Source: Chloranthus sessilifolius (Eukaryota > Streptophyta > Magnoliopsida > Chloranthales > Chloranthaceae). Taken from it: DNA of 64,000 nucleotides. The notes beneath the pieces are model-generated. The model was not told the DNA's origin. It ran no database searches and worked only from the letters and a program-made list of their open reading frames with translations. The stretch is from the NCBI GenBank assembly GCA_021018995.1, contig CM037590.1, positions 38,628,287-38,692,286 of the forward strand, in the 5' to 3' direction. Positions 34,553 to 45,400 of the stretch are shown piece after piece; the first letter of the stretch is position 1; the number at the start of each line of letters is the position of its first letter. The translations under genes and the position numbers were made by a program.

Positions 34553-34770
34553 TTTTAATTTTTTTTTTTTTTTTTTTATACGGTCATTCGGCCGAGATAA
34601 TTTCAAAAATCAAGGAAGAAACATATATATACATGTAACACTTGTGGAGTAGCATGAGGGAGTACTAACTATAATCGTGAGGATGAACTATCAGAATCTA
34701 ACCCACACCTTATAAATATAAGGGTGGGCAACAATGTGGAAGACGACTATTAAATATGCTAAATCGGATA
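34553..34770 (-). mobile_element. tRNA-derived SINE, copy 2 (partial)
   Basis: Shares body blocks with the SINE at 29100: CATTCGGCC, GGAGTAGC, GAGTACTAACTA and CCCACACCTTATAAA. A T run at 34560-34579 is its A tail on the minus strand. The A and B boxes at the far end are lost or decayed. Confidence 0.5.
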
Positions 34771-36440
34771 AGAAGTTAGCTAATATAATTTAGAAAGGAA
34801 CATTTTGCAAGATGTCTCATGTGGGATTTTAAAATCACAATTTTCGTCATCAGGATTCGGTATGCACAACTTCCCTCACTTAACATATAAAACATCCATT
34901 AACTCCCATGTCAGAGTTGAAATGACGATTTTACCCTTTGCTTTATCACTTAACAATAAATATAAGTTTCTAACGACGCACATTGATGACCGGCAGAAAG
35001 ATCAAAGAGAAAAGTACTAAATCACGCCCCCCAAAGTAATTTTTCATGAAATCCGTCATTTTTTATTTATTACGCGAGAGCGCCCCAATACGGGTTTAAA
35101 CTACCGTTTAGCATCCACAAACACTTATGCGTCAAAGTTGGATTACACATTTGCCCCCCCTTATGTCGAAACTGCCCTCGATGCCCAAGCGTCATTTCTC
35201 TTCTTGAGAGATTTGAAAGAGAAAGATAAGCCTCTCCTTTAGATGACCGAAAACCCTAAACCGCCTACCCTCTGGTTCATCTTCTCCAAATTGCCGCCCT
35301 CTGGTTCATCTTCTCCAAACTGCCCTTTGCTTCATCTTCTCCTTCAAATGTGGTTCTTCTTCTTCATGTGGTCCAAGTGATGCAACCACGAGTCACAGTC
35401 CTATATGTCCAATAGGGTTTGTAAGAGGATGAAGAAAAAGAAGACAAAATTAAAGTAGAAAAGAAGAAAGAAATAAAAAAGAATAGAAGAAAAAGAAGAA
35501 GAAGACGAACATCAAAGCAATAAAATATACAGGCTTAATAATGGATATATCATTTAAATCTCATATGCCTAAACAGATAGAAAACAAAGCAAAACTAAAA
35601 AAATACAAAAATAAAGGCTTCAATGCCTGATTACAACATAAATGCAGTATTTTCTCAGACATACGCAATTTGAAGACTACATACGGCAAATAAATCTAAC
35701 GTCTGCCATCAATAACAGAACCACGAATCATTTGTATCTATCCAAGATTATGTTTTAAGAATCACAGAAAGACAAACTTACAGTGGTGGTAAGAGGAACC
35801 CTCTATCAAGAGTTCAAAACTATAAATCTCACTCAAAGAGAGGGAGTTTTTGTTGAAGGAGAGACCAGATTCGTCAACTGGAAAAGGGCTCTAATCAACC
35901 GGAAAAGGAGAGAGCAGATTCGTTAATCGGAGAGACCAGATTCGGTTGATGGAGAAAGATGTATCGTCAAAGGATGGGGTCTTCTTCTCCAGAAACCCTA
36001 AATCGCACGCAGGTACCTTTAATCAGCCGATGAATACGATCTTCACTTTAATCAGCTGGTTGATGGAGAGAGATTTTTCGTCAAACAATGGGATCTGCTT
36101 CTCCAAAAACCCTAAGTCGCACGCAAGTAGCTTTAATCACAAGATGAATGAGATCTTAACTTTAATAAATCAGTTATGTCAACATGGAATAGTAGTTGAC
36201 GAGGGGTCTTCTTCTCTGACACTTGCACTGCGAGAAGAAACACACAAGTCAGTTGATGAATGAAACAAGAGAAGAAAACCGATTTGGGCTTTTGCTTCTG
36301 TTAGGGCATAATTGCAATTTAATCTATTTTTAAGGGTATATTTATATTAAAAATGCCATTATCCCTTTAAGATCCCTCTGCGCAAACTGCTTGCATGCTC
36401 GTTCATAAGGTGCTAAGGTGATGTTGGGTTATAAATAGTA
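34771..36440. other. Non-genic stretch with a small duplicated frame
   Basis: An open frame at 35946-36263 (105 codons) consists of two 114-bp tandem copies (from about 35945 and 36059) with shared FFSRNPKSHA / CFSKNPKSHA. I recognise no family, there is no upstream promoter motif I trust, and the copies encode nothing domain-like, so I do not call it a gene. TCTGGTTCATCTTCTCC is also repeated near 35271 and 35301. Confidence 0.4.
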
Positions 36441-39256
36441 GCTCTCGACTATCATATTATAAAAAACGGCACAAGGCCTTTTTAAGTAAATCACCTAAGA
36501 TCAAAATACCTTTCAAGCAAATATTAGAGGATGTCATCAAGGTTCTCTTTATAATAAACAATTATTTACTTCGATAAAAGGGCTTGAAGCGAATAGAAAA
36601 AATCGAATCGATCTTAAAACGCTTGATTTAGTCTTTTCGAGCCCGAATCGAGCTTTCTAAGATTTATTCAGTGCATCATGTAAGCATCTCGAGATCGATT
36701 TGGGACCCGAGTTGACCTCTTGTAGATTGTTCATTCGTCGGGTTTCTCAAGACCGCTTTGGTTAATCAGGCCCCGATTCTAACTTTTAGCACCTGACACG
36801 GTTTATGGAATCCCAATTCAGGCTACCATTTGATTTTTCAGGAAAAAAAAAAAAAAGAAAACGATGAAAGTTTTTTCGGGCTTTGGAAATCTGAGACGGG
36901 CTTTGGAAATCAGAATCGGGCTTTTGAAGATTGAATTGTGCTTTTAAAGTAGAATTGAGCCTTTGAAGCCCGATTTTATTTATTTTTAGTACTTTGTAAT
37001 ATTTAATTAGAAGTCCGATCGGGGTGGACTTTTGGTTGCCTATCGAATGATCAATTAGTCCCTGATCGGTGGCCAATCATTCTTCTTCTATTTTTTTAAA
37101 CCCGATCAGTCAATCGATCGGTTAAATGGATCTTGATCGACGAATGAAAATGATTAGTATTTCTGCTCAATTCACTTTTCAATGAACTCAATGCAATAAA
37201 ACATTCATGTAATAAAAGATATCAAAGTTTTATGCATGCTTGAAATAAAATAATTATATATCTTAAAGAAAATAATGAAAAAATCTATAAAATAAATATA
37301 ATAACGTAATCAAAATTATTTGAACATCTACAAATGATCCTATTAATCCTTTTGGTAATAGCTCGATTTTACAAAAAAAATATAGGCATTTGATCATTGC
37401 TAATGATTCAACGACATGCTCAATCAATCAAAGTCACTCAATGACCATAGAGCTAAATCTGGTGATTTGATTAAAATCGTACATATGTAATCACATTTAA
37501 ACTCATAAATGTTAAATCTTATCTCAACAAAGATTTATTAAGTTTTCGTGTTACTCATTCAATGAGTCAACCCTCACAATATAAATAATAGGGAAACAAC
37601 ATTGATATTCACTTTTAGCAACACGATACACATGTTAGATCATCTATCAAAATAGTACAACAATCATCTCATCATTGACACATTTTATTTATTTAAAATC
37701 ACGTCATTGGATTCTAACCACCTTGATTGTTATGATTGTCATGTATTATAATAGTGGAATGGTGTGCTTTTATAATCCTTGAATTAATAATTTTTTTTGT
37801 AAAACTAATGTTTGAAAGAAGTATCATGTTCTGTGATTCTTCAAGCATCAAATCAAATTTATCCTAACAAGTGTAATTGTTATGTCTTAGAGACGACACA
37901 ATCAAATTGAAAATAAATAATAATAATAAATGAAGTCAAATTCTACTTATATGTTGCTGAAAGGAAACATAAAGTGACTTAATGAAACTGTTTTATCTCT
38001 TTCGCCAACTATAACATTTCCATACTCTAAACTTCCACGTGTAGGAACTAGACACAATAACCACCCAAATCTAAAACGTCGCCTCAAATCCAACAATACG
38101 CTCAGACGAGTCATCACCGATCTCGACTCCATGACGTGTTTCTTTACGTGAAATAGAGAATTTCAAGTATAAAGACGTTTTCTCCGCTATAAAAAGAGCG
38201 GGCCACCATAGTGCTCCGCAATAGATTTCGACATTACGATTCTTCCGCTATAACATATTTGAAATTAACAAATACTAGTTTAAAAATTGTTGGAAAAATT
38301 GTGAAATGTTGATCCGAAATAATACATGGAACCAACCCAAGGCACGAGAAATATCGCTGCCTTTAAATCAATATTTGCCCCCACCACTTCGACAAAGTGG
38401 TCACCAATAGATTACCGACAAACTGGTTCCAAGATACAACGAACCGATTGTGTATTCTTAAGAGGGATTTAGCGAATCCAATCACGCTATCCGAACACCA
38501 AATATTGCAAGAGCACTCTGATCAAAACTTTTAAAGACAGAGCCACAGAGAAGAAAGGACACTCCATTGTATTGTGAAAATAATGATTCTAAATTTCTTA
38601 AATAGAAAATCAAGTGGTGTGTTAATACACCTTTTTTTCTATGAAAATATGTTATAGACATTTTTTCTGAAAAATTACACCACTTTGAAAAGATACTTTA
38701 GAAAGATACTTCTTCTAAAGGGACACATGCATAACTTTGAAAAGACACACCTCAATAAAAAATATTAGTTTCAACAACTTTTAAATATTCAAATAAAATA
38801 TAAGACTCATATTTAACTTTTGACATTATATAGATATATTAGCAGCTTCTTATATAACTTTTTTCTATATACAAACCCGCAAATTTACCGTGTACAAGTC
38901 TTTGTGTCTTAAATAAAATAATTATTAATGTTTGTCAACTATCTCTAGCCATCCACTACTAGAAAATCCGTCATCAGTTATGGCTTACGTGCATTTCAAA
39001 GAATTGCCATCCACGATGACTCCTAAGATGGATCAGAGATGTCCATAGACCCCGTGACTTAAAACTGGGATGGTAAAATAGAAGTTTCTATTATATATGA
39101 GTTTCGTAGTGGGTATGTGGCCCATAGACTTTCATGAGCGTATTTGTAGAAAGTTAACGGGTTGGCTACGCCATGCCATTCACATAAACATGCATTAGGT
39201 TTAATATACAACAGTTGACCCAAATAAATGAGATAAGACTAATAAGTTTGATTCTA
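36441..39256. other. Non-genic AT-rich stretch
   Basis: At 36875-36975 there are about five degenerate units of about 20 bp (CGGGCTTTGGAAATC type). Otherwise no repeat boundary, RNA gene or credible frame is seen across 2.8 kb. Confidence 0.45.
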
Positions 39257-40005
39257 GGAAAATTTATCGGATGGACCCGATCAGATACACTTTTTTTGTT
39301 AGAAACCCTATATTTTCACCTTTAACGAAATCGATCAACTCTAAGCCGAGTCAGTTCCAGATAGCACAAAAAGTCAGAAATACTCCTTACACTTTTTTCA
39401 TTCTATATAATTTAAAATTTTAAATATTTGCACTTTTCTATATTTATGCGAAGTGAAATGGGATTTATGTCATATGATTTGAAAGCCACAATATAAAATC
39501 GATAGTGCCAAAGATAGATACGAAAAAAGGCGATATCGCCTCTTTAAAAAAATAAAAAAATGTTAAACAATCGATGTTGACTCTTTAAATAATTGGTACC
39601 GACTGTTTTAAGAAGCGATGGCCACTCTTTAAACAGTCGATGGTGATTGTCTAAATAGTCAATGACGACTGTTTGAAGAGTCGTCATCGCCTCTTTAAGC
39701 AGTCGGTACCGATTGTTTAATGGGTCGTCATCGACCGTTTAATTTTTTTTTTTTTTTTAAAGAGGCAATATCACCTTTTTTTGTGTCAATCTTTGATATC
39801 ATCGATTTTATATTGTGGCCTTCAAATCAGATGACATAGATTTTGTTTCACATCGCGTAAATATAAAAAATGTAAATATTTAAAATTTTAAATTATATAG
39901 AACGAAAAAAAGTGTAAGAAGGGGTATTTCTAACTTTTTGTGCTAGCAGAAACTGACTTAGCTTAGAGTTGGTCGGTTAGGCCCCATGCGTCCGATAAAT
40001 ATACC
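39257..40005. mobile_element. Foldback element with CAGTCG palindrome array, copy 2
   Basis: Inverted arms of about 270 bp: the left begins GGAAAATTTATCGGATGG, the right read inverted begins GGTATATTTATCGGACGC, and both pass through CAACTCTAAGC, AGCACAAAAAGT and TTACACTTTTTT. The core (about 39530-39770) repeats TCGATG/CGACTGTTT palindromes like the element at 4480, with GGCGATATCGCC at its left edge and a T-run near its right edge. No target duplication is visible, so it is older or its ends are eroded. Confidence 0.75.
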
Positions 40006-40350
40006 TTAATTTAATATGGGTCAAATTTACAGTCGAACATATCAAATATTGGTCAACATGGTCTGATGTTAGGTCATATCATCCAATATCGGGTTATATC
40101 CAATATAAACCGATTTGTAATTTTTTAATATTTTCTTTTATCAATAGATTTGGCCTATATGCGTCCGATATATCATACATATCAACTTGAAACTTAGCCC
40201 ATATGCCGATGTATATCAGGATTTAAGTCCTTGTTTTGAAATGGTGATTTCCATTCAAACATTTACATTGATGCCAATTGACTCGATGTAATCTTCGGAT
40301 GAAACATTATCTGCAAGCTCATCAAGGTGGTGGAGTTTTGGGTCAATTAT

Positions 40351-40513
40351 CACTATAAAAATTAAGACTATTATTAGCAGTTAAAAATTGCTGATATTAA
40401 AAAAAAAGTTATCCCTAATATAATTGCCATTAATAATCTCATAGTTATTTTTATTAATAGCAGCAGTTTTGAGCTTCAGAAAACTGCTGCTAATAGTCTT
40501 ACTTTTTACAGTG
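40351..40513. mobile_element. CACTA-like MITE
   Basis: The ends CACTATAAAAATTAAGAC and, inverted, CACTGTAAAAAGTAAGAC match at 21 of the first 23 positions. Internally GCAGCAG / CTGCTGC blocks fold onto each other. No clean 3-bp target duplication (TAT against TCT). Length 163 bp, non-coding. Confidence 0.68.
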
Positions 40514-40568
40514 TCTGATAAGTTTTTATTTTCATTTGTCAAACTTCTGCTCCTATTCATGATCATTG

Positions 40569-40840
40569 GGATTACTCTTTGGGAGAGTAGAAAAGAGCAA
40601 CAACTGCTCTTTTATTATTATAAAGTAATAGGAAGAGAGATAAGTATTGGAAGAAAATAAAAGAGATGTTGCTCTTTGACATAGGCAAAACAGTGCTTTT
40701 TAAAAGAACAATGTTTTTTCATGCTTTTTGAAAGAGAGGTTTTTTCATATTTTAAATAGTAGTCTCCCCTTTCTCCGTTCTCTAATCCTTTTCTCTCCTC
40801 ACATTCCTATACAACAATAAAGAGTAGGAGCTCTTCTTAT
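40569..40840. mobile_element. Decayed copy of the foldback MITE found at 45832
   Basis: It shares AGAGTAGAAAAGAGCA, GCTCTTT, TTGGAAGAAAA and the mirrored CTCTCCTCACATTCCTAT, CAATAAAGAGTAG with the better preserved element at 45832-46102. The outer ends are eroded and no target duplication can be assigned. Confidence 0.55.
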
Positions 40841-40934
40841 GATCAAGACCCAGTCTGATCTATATTATGTCAACTTAGACCAACCTGGCACCAAAATGGT
40901 GACATAAGTATTGAATCACTGAATTAAGGGATTT

Positions 40935-41293
40935 TGGGTTTTATCTGTTTTAGTGTTTTTAACCTTTTAAGTTTTGGGCTTCACAGAAAACTTTTAATAG
41001 CAACCGATCGAAGGCAATTCGGTTGTTACGTGGACTTCTTTCGCGTAAAAGATGGGATAAGAAAAGTTAAAAGAATTTCTTTTATTTGCAACCTATTTTT
41101 TGTATGCAGTTGGCTAATACCCATTGTCGGTTTCTTTTTAGTTCGATTTCGGATTTTTTTACGTTAAAACTAAAACCGAACCTCTAACCCAAAAAGCCAT
41201 TTTTCTAAAACTGAACCGATATACCCTAAAACCGAAACCAATTTCGTTCGATTTCCGTCGGGTCAGTTCTATAAGTTTTCTCCACAACCCTAC
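40935..41293. mobile_element. Truncated hAT-like element, CGGTTTCGGT family
   Basis: Internal TTTTACGTTAAAAC, AAACCGAACC and the right end GGTCAGTTCTATAAG...CACAACCCTA align with the right half of the element at 30394-31305. It is flanked by imperfect direct repeats of about 80 bp (40846-40926 and 41312-41393, both containing CACCAAAATGGTGACATAAG). Confidence 0.6.
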
Positions 41294-41393
41294 AATATGA
41301 ATATATGATGATAGATCCAGTCTGATCTATATTATGTAACTTGATCTCCATGGCACCAAAATGGTGACATAAGTATTGAATCACTGACAAGTG

Positions 41394-42463
41394 AACATTA
41401 CCAATACAAATGCAATTTTTTCAAGAGCATTTGTAGAGGATTTGTATGCTTCAAATACGCCACGTGTATGGTGCAGATGATCCAAATATCTTTACAGGAC
41501 TTAGTGGAGAGCACCCAATACTAACTCAAATAAAGCCTTCATAGTATGATATTATGCTGCTCAGCAGTGTCTAAGATCAAACGGCTTCAAATAGGCCGCC
41601 TTCTTTTATACCCGCCATTCTTTTTCGTGCCTTACAAAACGAAGAAACAGAGGTTTGATTTACTTTTTATTATCTCATTTATTTCCATTTTCCATTTTCC
41701 ATTTTCCATTTTTGATCCAAGATTATTCTCTCACTAGCGTTATTCACATTCTAATCCAAACCCTTCATTGTTTTGATTTTCTGTCTGTTTTTATGTTTTA
41801 TTTTTAATTATCTATTGATTTGAGGAACTATTTTTTTTATATTATGTTTTGTTCCTTTTCTCAGTTTGGGGAGAAACCCTAACTCAATATGGAGTAAACT
41901 GAATTATATTTTATTTAATGTGCTTTATGATTGTTTAAGTGTGTTTTGATTCTCTGTTGATTCGAGAAATTAGGGTTAGAATCTTCTTCTTTTCTCTTTT
42001 TCGTTTGGTGTCAGAGTCCAGCTCTGTTAGATAATACCCTAACCATAAATAGGAAAACCCTAAAGGGAGTAAGAGGTAGAATTGAAAGATCTTAATTCCA
42101 CTTTATATTAAACTACTATTTACTTCTTTGATTATTTTTACTGCATTCTGATTCTATTTTTATTCAATCAACCTTTTTTGGGTTCCATTTTATACGAAGA
42201 TCGCCAAGTGAAGGATTTATCGGCGACATACGAGATTCTTTAGTTTGTGTTTTATGAGAACTTTTTAGTCTTATATTTGATAGAAGTTTATATGTTTCTT
42301 ACTCTTTGTGCTCATTTTTTTTATCGGTCTCTTTTTGCTCATTTGATTCTCTGTTGGTTCAAGGATTTATTTGATTCTCTGTTGGTACAAGGATTTATGC
42401 GTTTTCTCCTCTTTTTGTGGGGTTGCAGGTTATACTTCTGTTCATATAAATTATTAACAGAAA
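41394..42463 (+). other. Upstream and leader region of the DEG9 gene
   Basis: TTTTATACCCGCC near 41604, a (CCATTTT)n run at about 41686-41713, and pyrimidine-rich sequence suggest the start region. A 5'UTR intron is possible: TTGTGGGGTTGCAG at about 42415-42428 or TTATTAACAG before the ATG could be its acceptor. I cannot place the transcription start. The short frames here are not genes. Confidence 0.4.
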
Positions 42464-45400
42464 ATGGAACAACCCAAAAGGAAAAGAGGTCGAAAGCCAA
42501 AGAACACTGTCACTGAGACCATGGATTTCCAGATGGCAAATCCAGGGCCTGCTCCATCTGCCTTAGATGAAACTTTTTCTCTCAGTATGGTTGAAATCGC
42601 AGAGAATGATACAAAATCTCCTCGTAAAGGAAGGGGCAGACCACGGAAGACCCCAGTGCATTCAAGAAATCTTGCTAAGAAACCTGATAACGGAGCCATT
42701 GGTTCCCCAAGGAGTTCTCGAGTTCTCATTAAGAACAATGGGGACTGCACACTCTCTGTTTCTGCCGGAGAGCAACCGTCCAAATGGGAGAGCGCGGTGA
42801 AGGTTGTTCCATCGATGGACGCCGTAGTTAAAGTGTTTTGTGTTCACACCGAACCCAATTTCTCACTCCCGTGGCAGAGGAAGCGTCAGTACAGCTCGAG
42901 CAGCAGTGGGTTCATCATTGGTGGGCGCCGTGTGCTGACTAATGCCCACTCTGTGGAGCATTACACACAAGTCAAGCTCAAAAAACGTGGATCGGACACC
43001 AAGTATTTGGCGACGGTGCTGGCAATTGGGACTGAGTGTGATATAGGTAAGCAGGGGATTTCAATGGTGATCTTTTGTATTTTAGCTATTGGTTCGTTGA
43101 ATTCTACAATTCAGTGCTTTTTTTTTACATGCATCATCCGCAACAACAGATTGCCTAACATTTGTTAGAGACATGATCTGAAGACTGAAACTATGATTTG
43201 TATTCTCTAAGCCATAGCGTTATTACTTGAATCCCATACAAGTCACATATGACTTAGTACTGATTTAATTCCAAATTCACAAGTCTTAAGTGACATCACA
43301 ACATATTAGCCAATCTGTATTGCATTAACATGTTGTATCTGTATCACACCTGGCTGAATCGGCTTCCCATATCATCTTTTTACACTGCGGTGAGAGAGCT
43401 TCACATCAGCGTCACAAAGTCCAGATACGGCAATAATTCGGCAAGGGTTCAATTCGGGAAAATAAAAAATATTAAAAAGCATAAATATACATTATAACAT
43501 ATTCAAGTTAGAAATAATATTTTTAATAAACAAAATAAGCTATAAGGTGTTCTGTCCAAGGCACATCTCTAATTACATAATCCAGGTAACCATGTAGATG
43601 TATATGCATGATTCATCTCAGTTAAATTTGGTATTAGTAGCCCCTCCAAGTTGTGACATGAAAAGGCGAAGTCCTTCTAAAACTGCAATAGTTCTGCTTT
43701 ATTTCAATATTTACTCCCAGTCAGCCTAGAGGCAGCCATGTTGACTTTTCCTTTAATCCCAATCTTTAATCCTGGCTAGACCTGCATTCCCAAGAGAATA
43801 CCCATCGCAATTTACCCATCCGTAAGGCTTTCTCATCTACTACGTACCTTTTCAACTTAGTTTTGCTATTAATCAAACTCTGTGAGCTATTTGTTATGAA
43901 GGTTTCTCCATATCTTTTAAGGTTTCCATGAACAGAAGGCACCTTATCAAATCCATATGTAAAGCTCTAGAATTGTTGTCTCCATGTAATAAGATCACAG
44001 GGGCTTGATGATAAGGATATCAACTGAGTATGTATGGCAGAAATATGTTGCTCTCTCACTGGTGCTGTTTTTTTGTTGGAGAAGGGCACTAAGAAAGATA
44101 GTCACCATACACAACCTTCGATATAGGGGTCTTCACATTGTCAATAGATATACCATATTACTATTTGCTGCAACTTGGAAGAGGTTGATCACCTCCTTCT
44201 ACACTGTGATGCACCTTTCAAAACTTGGGGTAATGGTTTGTCTTTCTGGAAGCTGAGACTGGCAGCAGTGATGCTATCAATTTGGTGGGAGAGAAACGAG
44301 ATTTTTATCTCAGAAAATCCTCTATTGTAAATGGTAAAGCTTAACAGGTGGGTGGCTGCAGGAAAATGGTTCCGGAATGCGTCAGAAGAGGGCATTAGCA
44401 CCAGCTAGGATACATTGACTGCAAGGAATAATTAGTAGGAGTTGGTTGGCACTTACTGTCAGGGGTCACACAGCTTATGGTGTTTACCCCTTTTTTCTAA
44501 TTACTTTTTGTTTGCGTACTGTATATGTGAAGCTCCTCACTTTGCAGCTTTGTACATTAATTAATATTTTTTGCGATTACTACGTTATTGACTGCAACTT
44601 CTGTATTTATTATCGCCTCACTGTTGAATTGTGAAATTGACACCTGTTGCAAACTCCCCCTGATAAAAAAAAAAGAGTCAATATGGTAGAAATGATCAAG
44701 ATTGATCCCCACAACCAAACCCATGCAATGTTGGTTGAATGTGTTTCTCTTTAGACTTGTTTAAAGCCTTTTGGTCGTACCCCACAATCCCCACAAGAGG
44801 ACAATACATGCCAGCCACCCCAAAAACCGATGTGTATTGCCATACAATATGTCAGACTCGTATTTGGTTAACAGGGTGTGAATATTTCTGTTGAAAAGGT
44901 TTTACAAAATTGAGAAAAAAAGAAAGAAAAATTAGTTAACAGATAAATATTGAGTATTATGTTTGCTACGCACACAAACATTATACTAAATAGATGGGAT
45001 TAGGCTATGATGATGATGGTGTTTGCTACACACACACACACACACACGTGTGAGCACACTTTGTTTGATGAAAATGATATATGTAACTCACCCACATAGT
45101 TTTTATTTGATGATGTGTGTTTTGGGATATGTATCGTTTCATAGAATATTTTAATCCTTAGACATAAGTACTTTTCCATAATGTGGTAAAACTTGTCGCC
45201 TGTAAGATTTCTAATATTACTGATTTTTTTTTCTTTTTTTGGTTGATAATTTTTATGTTTGTGACAGTAGCTTATTAAAAATGGATAAAAAGTAATTCAC
45301 TTTTTATTACCAAATTTTTTATGAAAATGCAAAATGGGACATTAGAAAATCGACCTTTTTATTAATTTAACAATTTTACATCCCTGTATTACGTTGCTTG

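Noticed and set aside
42454-42847. Minus-strand frames over the DEG9 start
   Set aside because: Antisense shadows of exon 1, whose plus-strand translation is clearly the DEG9 N-terminus.
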